From the NCBI GenBank assembly GCA_023426125.1, contig JAFABI010000010.1, forward strand, positions 62,001 to 126,000: a stretch of 64,000 bases of DNA, given 5' to 3'. Position 1 is the first letter of the stretch. Each line of letters begins with the position of its first letter. The stretch comes from Bacillota bacterium. GTDB lineage: Bacteria > Bacillota > Clostridia > Acetivibrionales > DTU013. The position numbers were made by a program, and so were the translations under genes. The notes under the pieces were generated by a model. The model had not been told where the DNA came from. It did no database searches and was given only the letters and a program-made list of their open reading frames with translations. Of this stretch, positions 44,085 through 53,612 are shown piece by piece.

Positions 44085-45770
44085 TTAATCCGATATCATC
44101 CTGCTCCTGTATTCCTGGGGAGTTATTCCCGTTACCTTTTTGAATAACCTGGAAAAGTAGTTTGAAGATGTACACCCTACTGCCTGTGCAATTTCATGGA
44201 TTTTCATTTCCTTATTTTCCAGCAGCCTTTTTGCTTCCTTGATTCTTTCATTGATGATATATTCCGACAAATTCATGCCTGTCGATTGCTTAAAAAGCCT
44301 GGAGAGATAAATGGGGTTCAAATGCACGAATTCCCCAAGGCTGTACACCGAAAGCTCTTTTTGTATGTTCCTGCCGATATGCTGTTTTACCTGCGCCACG
44401 ATATAATCCGATCTTGACTTTTGTTCATCCTTCTGGATTTCAAAGATGATCTCCGCCAGCCTGAAAAAATAATTGACGGCATCGTTCCATGTCATATGCT
44501 CGTCATGCCTTGACAGCTTGTACAGCCCAAGCTTAAATGCTATTTTCTCTTCAAGGCCGTATCGGTTGATATAGGATATGAATTGCAGGGATATTGTATA
44601 ATATATCTCGATTGCCGGTCCGTAGTTCAAACTGTCCACCCCTCGCAGGGTTTCGGAAACAGGCTGCATTATTTCGAAAAATTCCCTCCGCTGTCCCGAT
44701 TCCAGCAAAGTTGAAAGGGAAGAAGCCATTTTCAGCCTCGAACAGGCTTTCTCCACTTCGGTGTTTTTATATTGTATGCATCTGTCATCGGTACCCGGAA
44801 GATAATCGTCGATGAGGATCATTTCATTTCCCGTACCGATGCGGCTGTTCATTTGCCGCCTGAGTGCGGTATACCTGTCTGCGATTGAGTCCCATTCACA
44901 GGGTTCGTTTTCCAGAGCGAAGGATACTGTTATTCCCATGGCTTCCCTGCAGGACATCTGGACACACCGGACAGCATCCTTTATACAATTCAATGCCACA
45001 TTCCATATGGTCCTGGGTACATCAGCCCTTGCATGCTTTTTCAGGCTTGCTGACGGCTGGATAAACCAGACCACATAGGACCGTTCATGAATTACATAGA
45101 CATAAGACATATCAGCCCGCATATATTTTTCAATAACCATATTGACAGTACACAGCATATCTCTGTGTTCATAGGAGGACATCTTCACCACGGCGGGATC
45201 TATTCTCCCTGTCAGCATCAAAACAGGATGGACAGCCGTCAGTGGTATATCCAGCGCATCAAGGTTTTCCTGAATATCTCCTGAAGAAGGGAGCATGCCT
45301 TCCACCAGGTCCGTCATAAAATCCTTCTGCATGAAGGGTATGGTTTTCTTTATTTGCTCCTTTGCATTGATAATCATCTCACTGTTTCTAAAACCTGCTT
45401 CAATCTCGTTTACGGCTTTTTCCACCGTCCTGACAATTTCATTATCGCTTTCCGATTTTAACAAATAAGCAACTCCGTCATATTTCTGAGCGGTATATAC
45501 ATAGTCAAATTCGTCATACCCCGTGAGAAAGATCACCCTGCAGGACGGCCATGTCTCCTTGATTCTTTTCATCAACTCGATTCCATTCATTCCGGGCATA
45601 TTTATATCGGCAAGCACAATGTCGATGGCAGTCCTGTTCAGCCATTCCAGGGCTTCGGAGCCTGAATAGGCCTTATAAACATCCAGGTCCATACCGGTCT
45701 CGGCCTTGAATAATTCGTAGAGCCAGTCTACAATCTGTTCTTCATCGTCCACAATCAACAGCCTGTACAT
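44085..45770 (-). CDS. YesN-type response regulator with AraC output domain
   Basis: 561 residues. Receiver domain 1-120 with phosphoacceptor Asp 55 (LADINMP) and DDE (8-10). The middle (about 130-440) is the variable linker of this group. C-terminal AraC domain with HTH motifs (LGEFVHLNPIYLSRLFKQS, MKIHEIAQAVGCTSSNYFSRLF) ending GITPQEYRSRM. It is 4 bp from the kinase gene on the same strand. It is the best candidate to activate the second importer regulon through the 33-bp elements. Confidence 0.9.
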   Translation of the reverse strand: MYRLLIVDDEEQIVDWLYELFKAETGMDLDVYKAYSGSEALEWLNRTAIDIVLADINMPGMNGIELMKRIKETWPSCRVIFLTGYDEFDYVYTAQKYDGVAYLLKSESDNEIVRTVEKAVNEIEAGFRNSEMIINAKEQIKKTIPFMQKDFMTDLVEGMLPSSGDIQENLDALDIPLTAVHPVLMLTGRIDPAVVKMSSYEHRDMLCTVNMVIEKYMRADMSYVYVIHERSYVVWFIQPSASLKKHARADVPRTIWNVALNCIKDAVRCVQMSCREAMGITVSFALENEPCEWDSIADRYTALRRQMNSRIGTGNEMILIDDYLPGTDDRCIQYKNTEVEKACSRLKMASSLSTLLESGQRREFFEIMQPVSETLRGVDSLNYGPAIEIYYTISLQFISYINRYGLEEKIAFKLGLYKLSRHDEHMTWNDAVNYFFRLAEIIFEIQKDEQKSRSDYIVAQVKQHIGRNIQKELSVYSLGEFVHLNPIYLSRLFKQSTGMNLSEYIINERIKEAKRLLENKEMKIHEIAQAVGCTSSNYFSRLFKKVTGITPQEYRSRMISD

Positions 45771-45774
45771 AAAA

Positions 45775-47526
45775 CTATTCCTTTCTCTGCGCCTCCAGAG
45801 TGATGATTACCTTTAATCCGCCCAACTCACCTCTCATGACGGACAGGCCGCTTTTTCCTCCGAACTTCAGTTGTATGCGCCTGTGTATATTAATGATTCC
45901 TGTAATCTCTTCACTGTTTTCCGCGTTCAGCAGTTTTTCCTGCAAGCTGCCGATTTCATGCGAACTTAGCTCATCGCCGTTATCTTCAATAACGATGACG
46001 AAAAAGGCCTCCTCTTCATGGAATGTGATTCGCAGAAGGCCATTCCGCTCCTTTTCTTTCAGCCCATGCTCCAGTGCATTTTCCAGAACAGGCTGCAGTA
46101 TCAATCTCGGAACCTTCAGATCCGCATATTTTTCCGGCAGCTGGGCAAATTCAATACGCAAACGTCTGGAAAAGCGCATTGCCTGTATGTCGGTATAAAT
46201 TCTCGCATGCTCCGCCTCTTTGTCCAGAGACACTTCATCCGAGGTGTTTCTTGTTACAAACTTGAAATAGTTGCCCAGCTGCTCTGAAAAAGCTGCCGCC
46301 TTTTCTATATTTTCCCCCATGATGATCCTGTGCAGTATAAAAAAACTGTTATATAAAAAATGCGGGTTTACCTGAGCCTGAAGCTGCTTCAACTCTGCCT
46401 TTTGTGCCAGAAGCTTCTGCGTATATACCTGTGTTATCATCTGTTCAATTTTCTTTATCATTTTATTAAACCCGCGGTAGAGATATCCGAACTCATCGTC
46501 ATGCTTATAATCAATTTCAAAGCCCAGGTCGCCGTTTTCCGCTCTATAGAATGATTTCACAAGTCTTGTAAGAGGTTGCTTGATAAATTTGTATGTGGAT
46601 GCGGAATATAAGAAAATAATGATAAAAGCTGTGGCGGTAAACATCCAGAACCACACCTGAAACTGCTTCAGCGTCCCCATTATTTCCTCTTCTGCCACAT
46701 ATTTAAGATAAGTCATTTTCAGATACTCTGAAGACGTATAGGCTGTCAAATAACGCTTCCCTTTTATATCAATGGATTCAACCCCTTTTCTATCCTGCTG
46801 CCCATCATTTTTAATCATGGTATTAAACTGCTGAATGATCTCATCCGGAGAATCGGTCAGCACAGCAAAATCAGCCAGAGGATCCAGTAGTATCGAATTC
46901 TCGCTTTCATAGGTCTCCAGATTTTCCAGAGCATTTTTTAACTCGGTACTTGAAATGGAAATATCGATTAAATGGGATACATACGGCTTGTTGTTCGTAT
47001 CTAAAAATGAAGCCGCCGCGATCAGATGGATGTCCCCATCCTTATAAATGATTTGATTGCCGGGGATCAGACTGATTCCGCCAAAATACTCAAAGTCATC
47101 TTTATCCAGCTCATCGATGCTTCCTGTTGCTTCGATTGTCTTATTGATTGGCGGGATATGCAATCTGACGTTTTTAATTAACTTATTACTGCTTTGTATG
47201 GTTATCAGCCTGTTTTGCAATCTTTGCATAGCGGCTTGCTTCTGGTAGGTACTCATAATTGACGCTTTATTCACCAGATCATTGAGATCGTCATCGACAA
47301 GAGAGCTGTTCTGCAGCATTTGTATTCTTTCGATGTCTTTTCCAAAATCCCCGATAAAATTTATGCATTGGGATATCATTGAATTGGAAATATCCGTCCT
47401 TATTGTATCCACAGCCCACTGGTAGATACCTATACCCAATATGTATATAGGTATCAAAATACATAGAAATGTAAGAATCAGCCTGAAAAAAACGGATTTT
47501 CCCCATGAGATTTGTGACTTTGGCAT
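45775..47526 (-). CDS. YesM-type sensor histidine kinase
   Basis: 583 residues. Membrane segments at about 15-37 and 291-312 flank a large extracellular sensor domain (38-290). HAMP (about 313-365), then the His_kinase box QAQVNPHFLYN with His 389, and an ATPase domain with EHGLKE, DNGDEL and IINIHRRIQLKFG motifs (G-box relaxed). It is the first gene of the operon and senses a carbohydrate-linked signal, probably through the binding protein encoded downstream. The first codon is ATG; only a weak GGAG-like site is seen in front. Confidence 0.9.
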   Translation of the reverse strand: MPKSQISWGKSVFFRLILTFLCILIPIYILGIGIYQWAVDTIRTDISNSMISQCINFIGDFGKDIERIQMLQNSSLVDDDLNDLVNKASIMSTYQKQAAMQRLQNRLITIQSSNKLIKNVRLHIPPINKTIEATGSIDELDKDDFEYFGGISLIPGNQIIYKDGDIHLIAAASFLDTNNKPYVSHLIDISISSTELKNALENLETYESENSILLDPLADFAVLTDSPDEIIQQFNTMIKNDGQQDRKGVESIDIKGKRYLTAYTSSEYLKMTYLKYVAEEEIMGTLKQFQVWFWMFTATAFIIIFLYSASTYKFIKQPLTRLVKSFYRAENGDLGFEIDYKHDDEFGYLYRGFNKMIKKIEQMITQVYTQKLLAQKAELKQLQAQVNPHFLYNSFFILHRIIMGENIEKAAAFSEQLGNYFKFVTRNTSDEVSLDKEAEHARIYTDIQAMRFSRRLRIEFAQLPEKYADLKVPRLILQPVLENALEHGLKEKERNGLLRITFHEEEAFFVIVIEDNGDELSSHEIGSLQEKLLNAENSEEITGIINIHRRIQLKFGGKSGLSVMRGELGGLKVIITLEAQRKE

Positions 47527-47639
47527 TCGCTCACTCCTACCGAAATATTCATTACTACTATTATTCGGTTTTTTGCAAGCCTTGTCAATGCCTGTTGCCT
47601 ATGTTAAACGGTCTGAATGCATAGCTATGCCCTTTCCTT

Positions 47640-48659
47640 TTACGGTATCAAGCACACTTTAATTGCATTGCTGTCTATTGACAATGCGGTATCGAAGGCT
47701 TCCTGCAGCCGCTCCAGAGGAAAGCGGTGCGTAATCAGCGGTTTGACCTTCAAGTCCCGTACGAGCCGGATTGCATCCTCAAAATCCCAGCAATACCCTT
47801 GCGAGCCCTGTATCCTTATCTCTTTCTTGACAAGCAGGGAAGCGTCAAAGGAAACCTGCTGCTTTTCAAAAATCCCGATATCGGTTACCAGACCGTTGGT
47901 CCTGACGGAGCGGACCGCCTGATTGAAGGTTTGCTCCATGCCCACGCATTCGAAGGCTTTATCGAAGCCCTTACCGTCTGACATGCCGCTAATCGCCTCT
48001 TCCAGATTTTCTTTCGACGCGCATACGGTTCTTGTCGCTCCCATCTGCCCGGCCACAGCAAGCCGGAATTCCGAGAAATCCGAGACTACAACCTGAGCTG
48101 CTCCCATATAACGGCAAATTGCCGCGACAAAAATTCCGATGGCTCCGGCTCCAATGACAACTACCTTATCCCCCAGCCGGACATCGGCACGCTTTACGGC
48201 ATGGAGCGCCACGGCCATCGGTTCTGTAAGGGCCCCTTCCTCATAAGACATCCCGTCGGGCAATTTATATACCCTTTCATCTTTTCCCACAAAATAATCA
48301 GCCATGGATCCGTCTCCACAGCGATACGTAAAGCTGATATTTTCACAATATCCGTAATCGCCATGCCTGCATGCGGAGCATGTGCCGCATGCAACGACAG
48401 GCTCAACTGTGACCCTGTCGCCTATTTTAACGTTGCTGACCATCGCGCCGGTTTTGACCACCTCACCGGCAAATTCATGCCCTATGGTTACCGGCGGTTT
48501 TACGGCAGGATGCCTATCCTTGTATATGTGCAGGTCGCTCCCGCAAATGTAGCTGGCTTTAATCCTTATCAACACCTGATGCCCGTCAAGCTCCGGTATC
48601 TCCCGTTCAATAAAGTCGACCGCCTTTGCGGAAGTTATTCTACCGATTCGGTTTTTCAT
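47640..48659 (-). CDS. Zinc-dependent alcohol/polyol dehydrogenase (MDR family)
   Basis: 339 residues. Catalytic zinc ligands Cys 39, His 61 and Glu 62 (IGHEF) and structural zinc cysteines 91, 94, 97 and 105 (CGTCSAC). The Rossmann motif VVVIGAGAIGIFVAAI lies near 166-181, with Asp at the end of the second strand, suggesting NAD. It belongs to the sorbitol/threonine-dehydrogenase-like group and would oxidise a sugar alcohol, sugar acid or 2-keto-3-deoxy acid. It overlaps the dehydratase stop by 4 bp, the last gene of its operon. Confidence 0.88.
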   Translation of the reverse strand: MKNRIGRITSAKAVDFIEREIPELDGHQVLIRIKASYICGSDLHIYKDRHPAVKPPVTIGHEFAGEVVKTGAMVSNVKIGDRVTVEPVVACGTCSACRHGDYGYCENISFTYRCGDGSMADYFVGKDERVYKLPDGMSYEEGALTEPMAVALHAVKRADVRLGDKVVVIGAGAIGIFVAAICRYMGAAQVVVSDFSEFRLAVAGQMGATRTVCASKENLEEAISGMSDGKGFDKAFECVGMEQTFNQAVRSVRTNGLVTDIGIFEKQQVSFDASLLVKKEIRIQGSQGYCWDFEDAIRLVRDLKVKPLITHRFPLERLQEAFDTALSIDSNAIKVCLIP

Positions 48660-50353
48660 CGTTTTTCACCTTGCTCCTGTCTGCCATAGATTGTCGCGCC
48701 TTCGTGGGCGGAATTGGTACATTTTTTATAAAGCTCCAGCCATCCCCCGGACGGCTTTTCTACAGGCCTGAACGCTTTTCTGCGCTCTGAAAATTCTTCT
48801 TTGCTTACGTGCACATTCATCGTCCTGTTTTCTATGTCAATCTCAATGAAATCGCCGTCCCTGATCAGGGCTATGTTCCCGCCTTCGTACGCCTCAGGCG
48901 TGACATGCCCTATGGCCATTCCGCCGGTTGCTCCCGAAAAGCGTCCGTCGGTTATCAGGGCGATCCTGGTGCCAAGCCCTTTTCCAAGCACTGCCGCCAT
49001 AAAGGTTTCCAGGTGGGGCATGCCCGGCGCACCCTTGGGCCCCTCGTAGCGAATCACCACTACGTCGCCCGCGGTTATTTCGTCCTTGAGGATGGCCTCC
49101 CAGCTCTCGTCCTGGGAATCGTAAACCCTGGCTTTTCCCTTGAAGGACATAACGGATTTGTCTACCGCCGAAAACTTTAGAATAGCGCTTTTAGTACCGA
49201 TATTTCCATGCAGAACGGCAAGGCCACCCTGACTGCTGATGGGATCATCAACCGTATGGATAACATCGGTATCTGTGTTTTTCGCAGCTATAACCTTTTC
49301 CTTCATGCCGCCGAAGGCTCCCTTTGCGCTCAAATCAAGCAAACCCGCTCCTGCAAGCTCAGCCAGAACGGCAGACAATCCTCCCGCCTTCGAGAAATCC
49401 TCCATGGTATAGGCCGGGTGGTTCGGATAGATGGTACTGATCAGGGGGATTTCCCTGGAGATCGTGTCAAAGGTTTCCGGCGTGATTTCAAAGCCCGCCT
49501 GCTGTGCGATGGCAGGCAGATGGAGCAGCGTATTTGTGGAACCGCCAGTTGCCATAACATAGCGGATGACATTCAAAAAGCTTGCTTCCGTAACGATATC
49601 AAGCGGCCTTATCTCTTTTTCCACCAGCTCCATCACTTTCCTGCCGGCGTCTTTGGCCATAGCCTTCCATTGGTCGCTTTCGGCCCTTACGCATGCATTC
49701 CCGTCGGGAGAAAAGCCCAGGATTTCCGCCAGGGCACACATTGTGTTTGCAGTCCCCATAAAGGGACATACCCCCGGGGTAGGACAGGCGTTTTTTACAA
49801 TCGCTTTATACTCGTCCCTGCGGATGCTTCCCTGGACATAGGCGGCATAGGCCTGCTTTGTATGGGTAAGCGTCAGCATCTTGCCCTTATGGCTTCCCGG
49901 CAGCATATAACCGCCGGTGACCATCACGGAAGGTATATTCGCCCGCAGCACCCCCATCAGCATTCCGGGCACCACTTTGTCGCAGCTGGACAGCAGGACC
50001 ATCCCGTCAAGCCAGTTCAGCTCCGCCAGTGTTTCCACCTCTGAAGAAACCAGGTCTCTTGAGGGCAGCGTATATCTGTCGCCAGAGGTATTGGAGCATA
50101 TCCCGTCGCAAATGCCTATGACGGGGAGCTCCCTTGCCAGGCCTCCTCCTGCGTATATCTCATCCTTTATGATCCCAACGATCTGGTTAAAATCATAATG
50201 TCCAGGGTTCATTTCGTTCCATGCGTTGATAATACCGATGATGGGTCTTTCCGCATCCTTTTCGCTGACCCCCATTGCATACAGCAATGCGTTCCTGTGG
50301 TCCAGCGCTTCTTCCGACCAGCTCCTGATCATAATCGCGGCCATTCCTTTCAT
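48656..50353 (-). CDS. IlvD/EDD family dehydratase (sugar-acid type)
   Basis: 565 residues if started at ATG 50353; ATG 50332, before IRSWSEEALDHRN, is also possible. The conserved cysteines can be seen: GICDGICSNT, SSCDKVVPGM and NACPTPGVCPF, giving the iron-sulfur site. C-terminal GRFSGATGGMAIGHVTPEA is diagnostic. In this context (dehydrogenase and aldolase genes nearby) it is more likely an aldonate dehydratase than dihydroxy-acid dehydratase of amino-acid synthesis. It overlaps the next gene by 4 bp and follows the Gfo/Idh gene by 85 bp. Confidence 0.88.
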   Translation of the reverse strand: MKGMAAIMIRSWSEEALDHRNALLYAMGVSEKDAERPIIGIINAWNEMNPGHYDFNQIVGIIKDEIYAGGGLARELPVIGICDGICSNTSGDRYTLPSRDLVSSEVETLAELNWLDGMVLLSSCDKVVPGMLMGVLRANIPSVMVTGGYMLPGSHKGKMLTLTHTKQAYAAYVQGSIRRDEYKAIVKNACPTPGVCPFMGTANTMCALAEILGFSPDGNACVRAESDQWKAMAKDAGRKVMELVEKEIRPLDIVTEASFLNVIRYVMATGGSTNTLLHLPAIAQQAGFEITPETFDTISREIPLISTIYPNHPAYTMEDFSKAGGLSAVLAELAGAGLLDLSAKGAFGGMKEKVIAAKNTDTDVIHTVDDPISSQGGLAVLHGNIGTKSAILKFSAVDKSVMSFKGKARVYDSQDESWEAILKDEITAGDVVVIRYEGPKGAPGMPHLETFMAAVLGKGLGTRIALITDGRFSGATGGMAIGHVTPEAYEGGNIALIRDGDFIEIDIENRTMNVHVSKEEFSERRKAFRPVEKPSGGWLELYKKCTNSAHEGATIYGRQEQGEKR

Positions 50354-50438
50354 TGATTTGTTCCGTATAAAAAAGTCATTTGCAAAAGGTTATCATCCCT
50401 CATTTCCTGCAGCCGGCACGCTTAAATTCCATGGTATA

Positions 50439-51428
50439 TTAGAAATTGTTATCCTTATACACCTTGGAAACAAATTTAACGGCGTTGTAGACGTCCTTCA
50501 GCTGTGCGGCGGGCTCGCCCTTGCCCTCCAGATGATTTATCATGCTGCCCAGGCATTTGTCAAAGAACTGGATATCCGGAAAATCTTCCTCTTCCAGAAG
50601 CTCCCCTCTCTTTTCGCCGTTTTCCTTTAGCCCGAAAAGCTGCATTTTTTGCGCCGCCGTCCCCGTAAGGTAAAAGTTCCTTCCTGAAACGGTAAAGTCC
50701 TCCTGGGGATAGCCGGATTTTGTATAACCCACCTCAATAACCGCCGTATGGCCCTTCCGGGTTTTCAAAAGGATCGCGCCGTAATCATCCATTCCCAGGT
50801 TCCAGACATTGCAGTTTATGATGCCCTGGGCATCTACAACTTCATCATCCGTAAGATAATGAACAAGGTCGATGTAATGAACAGCCAGGTTGAGGGTTGC
50901 GCCCCCTCTTGCGACCTCCTTTTTATTTGCCCATGGGAAGCCCATGTCCTCATATCTCTGCGGAGTCCCCGTGATGTAGCGCAAAACGATATGGACACCT
51001 CCCTCGGAAGCCTTTTGACGTATAAAACCCTTGTATTTCTGCACGATCTGGGCATATCTTCTCTGAAGCGCGACACAATGCTTTACGCCGGATTTTTCCA
51101 TATGCTTCAGCACAGGCACCAATTGATCCGCTTCCTCACAGCAGGGCTTGTCGGCGATAAACGGGATGCCCCTTGTGATGCACTCGTCAATGATTGTCGG
51201 AGATTCTTTATATATCCCGAAGATATATACAAAGTCCAGATCCTTTTCATTGTCCAAAAGCTCAATATAATTGGGATAAAGCTTTACGCCCAGATCCCCG
51301 CTGATCTTCCTTGTAAAATCGCCATTCCCTGAGATTGCAGCCACCTGGACATTAGAGAATGTCTTGATTGCCGCCAGATGTCCCAGCACATGCCAATGCT
51401 CAGCCTCCAATAATGCTACCCTATACAT
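50439..51428 (-). CDS. Gfo/Idh/MocA family oxidoreductase, divergent
   Basis: 329 residues. Reduced N-terminal nucleotide-binding motif (LLEAEHWHVLGHLAAI instead of GxGxxG), then ADKPCCEE near 95 in place of the usual EKP. C-terminal GGATLNLAVHYIDLVHYL carries the conserved His. The weak NAD motif suggests a changed cofactor or loss of the classical reaction. It is the sixth gene of a nine-gene operon and follows another Gfo/Idh gene by 15 bp. Confidence 0.8.
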   Translation of the reverse strand: MYRVALLEAEHWHVLGHLAAIKTFSNVQVAAISGNGDFTRKISGDLGVKLYPNYIELLDNEKDLDFVYIFGIYKESPTIIDECITRGIPFIADKPCCEEADQLVPVLKHMEKSGVKHCVALQRRYAQIVQKYKGFIRQKASEGGVHIVLRYITGTPQRYEDMGFPWANKKEVARGGATLNLAVHYIDLVHYLTDDEVVDAQGIINCNVWNLGMDDYGAILLKTRKGHTAVIEVGYTKSGYPQEDFTVSGRNFYLTGTAAQKMQLFGLKENGEKRGELLEEEDFPDIQFFDKCLGSMINHLEGKGEPAAQLKDVYNAVKFVSKVYKDNNF

Positions 51429-51443
51429 GATGATTTTCCTCCC

Positions 51444-52475
51444 TTATTTTAGATATACCGGTTTACCGGTATCCAATGATTCGATTACAGCGTTCATGAC
51501 CTCCATGGATTTTTTCCCATCAATGCCTGTGGTCACCGGTTCCGCTCCTTTTAGAATTACGTCGCAGAAATGCCCGATTTCCTTCGCGTGGTTATTCTGT
51601 ACCGGTATCTGGACCGTATGGATATCCCTCTCCCTCAAATGATAGGCAAACTCCTTCGTGTCCAGGGCGCCCTCCTCGTAGGTCATGAATCCCGCCTGCG
51701 CATAGAAAGATGAACACTTAAAGCGCACCGTAGCCTTTTCTGTAAAGTAAAAATCGGTATATTCGGTGAGGGGATGGCTGCAATCAGAAATATAATAGGT
51801 ACCCACCGCCCCGTTTTTGCATTTGATGGATACCGCCGCCGTATCCTCGACCTCAAAGCCGCGGTACATGTTCCCTTTTATGGCGTATACGGCTTCAACA
51901 TCCCCGCACAGGTACCGGATCCTGTCGACATCGTGGATGCCGTTGTTGGCCACCGTTCCGCCGCCCGCATTTCTCATCCGCCTGTAATCCGCATTGAAAT
52001 ACCATTCAGGCTTCGGCAGAGTTCCGAAAATGTGGAAACCTATAAGGCGCCCCAGCTCACCGGATGTGATCCGGGCCCTGGCTCTTAAAACGGAAGGGTC
52101 AAAGCGGTGATGCTGACCCACAAGAATCTTTTTCCCGTATTTTTCCGCTTCTGCAATCAGTTCGTCGGCTTCCTCCGAAGTCAAGGTCAACGGCTTTTCC
52201 ACCATAACATGCGCTCCCGCCCTCATGCAATCCACCGCAATGGGCTTATGGAACTGCGGCGGCACCGCGATAATCACGCCGTCAGGCTTTTTATCCTCCA
52301 GCAGCGCTTTATAATCCGTATAAAAATCCGTCTTCAAAGACTCTCCCAGCTCCTTGAACGCCGGATTCAGATCGGCAATCCCCACCAACTCGGCATCCAT
52401 ATTGCCGGTTTTGATGTTGACGGCATGATTCCTTCCGAAATTCAGTCCGACAACTGCTAACCTAGCTTTTCCCAT
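51444..52475 (-). CDS. Gfo/Idh/MocA family oxidoreductase
   Basis: 343 residues. VVGLNFGRNHAVNI at 8-21 replaces the usual GxGxxG, but VEKPLTL near 96 has the catalytic Lys. C-terminal GGGTVANNGIHDVDRIRYL near 175-193 has the conserved His/Asp. It is translated just before the divergent Gfo/Idh protein, and the pair may form a heteromer or a two-step oxidation, which is inference. AGGAG-like AAGGAGAT precedes the ATG. Confidence 0.85.
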   Translation of the reverse strand: MGKARLAVVGLNFGRNHAVNIKTGNMDAELVGIADLNPAFKELGESLKTDFYTDYKALLEDKKPDGVIIAVPPQFHKPIAVDCMRAGAHVMVEKPLTLTSEEADELIAEAEKYGKKILVGQHHRFDPSVLRARARITSGELGRLIGFHIFGTLPKPEWYFNADYRRMRNAGGGTVANNGIHDVDRIRYLCGDVEAVYAIKGNMYRGFEVEDTAAVSIKCKNGAVGTYYISDCSHPLTEYTDFYFTEKATVRFKCSSFYAQAGFMTYEEGALDTKEFAYHLRERDIHTVQIPVQNNHAKEIGHFCDVILKGAEPVTTGIDGKKSMEVMNAVIESLDTGKPVYLK

Positions 52476-52489
52476 GATAAGATCTCCTT

Positions 52490-53602
52490 CTATAATTTAT
52501 TCAATGCCATGGATATTTCCTTTTGCACCTCTGCCTTCCTCTCATTTTGAGCAGCCTCAGCCAGGCAGGCTTTCGCTTCCATGCCTCCTATCTCCCCTAA
52601 CGCCCATGCGCAAAGACCCCTTGCTTTGTCTGAAAGTACAGAAAGGCCTCTGCCCAAAGCTTCTACGGAAGCAGGATCCTTTGCGTTTCCCAGAGCGATG
52701 ACAACATTTCTTCTGATGTATTCAATGCCATATTTGTACACGTGAAAGGGAAGTCTGGCCTTGAATTCCTCATCATCCGCAAGGACAAGGGGTATTAATT
52801 CCGGAGAGTCCGGCTTATCCTCGCTTTTGAAAGGAAATGCTTTTCTGGGCCGCAAGCGGCGGTTTCGCGGACAGACCTCAAGACAGCGGCCTGTTCTCAT
52901 GATATAGTTCAAGCATTTGTGGCGTTCGCCGGCAGGAATGCTTTCGCCGTAAATGCCCTGTCCCTGCAGCCACAAATGCAGACAGTAATCGGCGTCATAA
53001 TCGTTCCGGCCTTTAAGCGCTCCGGTCGGGCAGCTGTCAATGCATATCCTGCACCTTCCGCACGTGTTTGACGACTCTGTCCCGCGGTCTGCGGTTTCCA
53101 GCGGCGCATCCGTCAAAACACACCCCATCCTGATATAGCTCCCCATATTTTCATGATACAAAAAGCCGTTTTTCCCGATAGAACCCAGGCCGCACTTTAC
53201 TGCAAGCGTCCTGTAAGGAAGCTCGTTTGTAAAAACCGCCTCATACCCCTTCTCCTGCAGGAACTCCGTCACGCGGTCCGTGGCATAGCGTCCGGCTTCC
53301 ACGTAGCCTCTGGTCCATGGGCCGATATTTCCTCTTGGGCATCCCCGGGTTCCGGGAATAATTTTATCAAACCCGAACATATACATCCCCGTGATGATTA
53401 CCGCCTTTGCAAATGGCATGACAGCCTTCGGCGAATAGGTATTGTCACCAGTCTTTGTCCTTCTGCACGGCATATAATGACCGGGATCACTGCCATATTT
53501 CCATGGGATGCATACGATATCCTCTGCATTTGTGATACCTACCAGATCAATTTCCTTCCCCTTTGCATAATCATACAGCCCTTGCGTCAGATTATCCGTC
53601 AT
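52490..53602 (-). CDS. QueG-like 4Fe-4S protein with HEAT-like repeats
   Basis: 370 residues. The N-terminal part (VGITNAED, AKAVIITGMYMFGFDKI) resembles epoxyqueuosine reductase. The middle has one clear 4Fe-4S motif C-x2-C-x2-C-x3-CP (CGRCRICIDSCPTG). The second cluster is incomplete: Cys in HKCLNYI and CLEVCPRN, one cysteine fewer than the usual C-x2-C-x3-CP. The C-terminus (about 290-370) is helical and HEAT-like (RRNVVIALGNAKDPASVEAL). True QueG acts in tRNA modification; here the gene sits between sugar genes, so it may serve as an electron-transfer or dehalogenase-like partner. Function unknown. Confidence 0.7.
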   Translation of the reverse strand: MTDNLTQGLYDYAKGKEIDLVGITNAEDIVCIPWKYGSDPGHYMPCRRTKTGDNTYSPKAVMPFAKAVIITGMYMFGFDKIIPGTRGCPRGNIGPWTRGYVEAGRYATDRVTEFLQEKGYEAVFTNELPYRTLAVKCGLGSIGKNGFLYHENMGSYIRMGCVLTDAPLETADRGTESSNTCGRCRICIDSCPTGALKGRNDYDADYCLHLWLQGQGIYGESIPAGERHKCLNYIMRTGRCLEVCPRNRRLRPRKAFPFKSEDKPDSPELIPLVLADDEEFKARLPFHVYKYGIEYIRRNVVIALGNAKDPASVEALGRGLSVLSDKARGLCAWALGEIGGMEAKACLAEAAQNERKAEVQKEISMALNKL

Positions 53603-53612
53603 ATGGAAATCA

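Noticed and set aside
48656..50353. Dihydroxy-acid dehydratase (ilvD) of branched-chain amino-acid synthesis
   Set aside because: No ilvC, ilvB or leu genes are near, and the neighbours are sugar genes; an aldonate dehydratase is more likely, though not proved.
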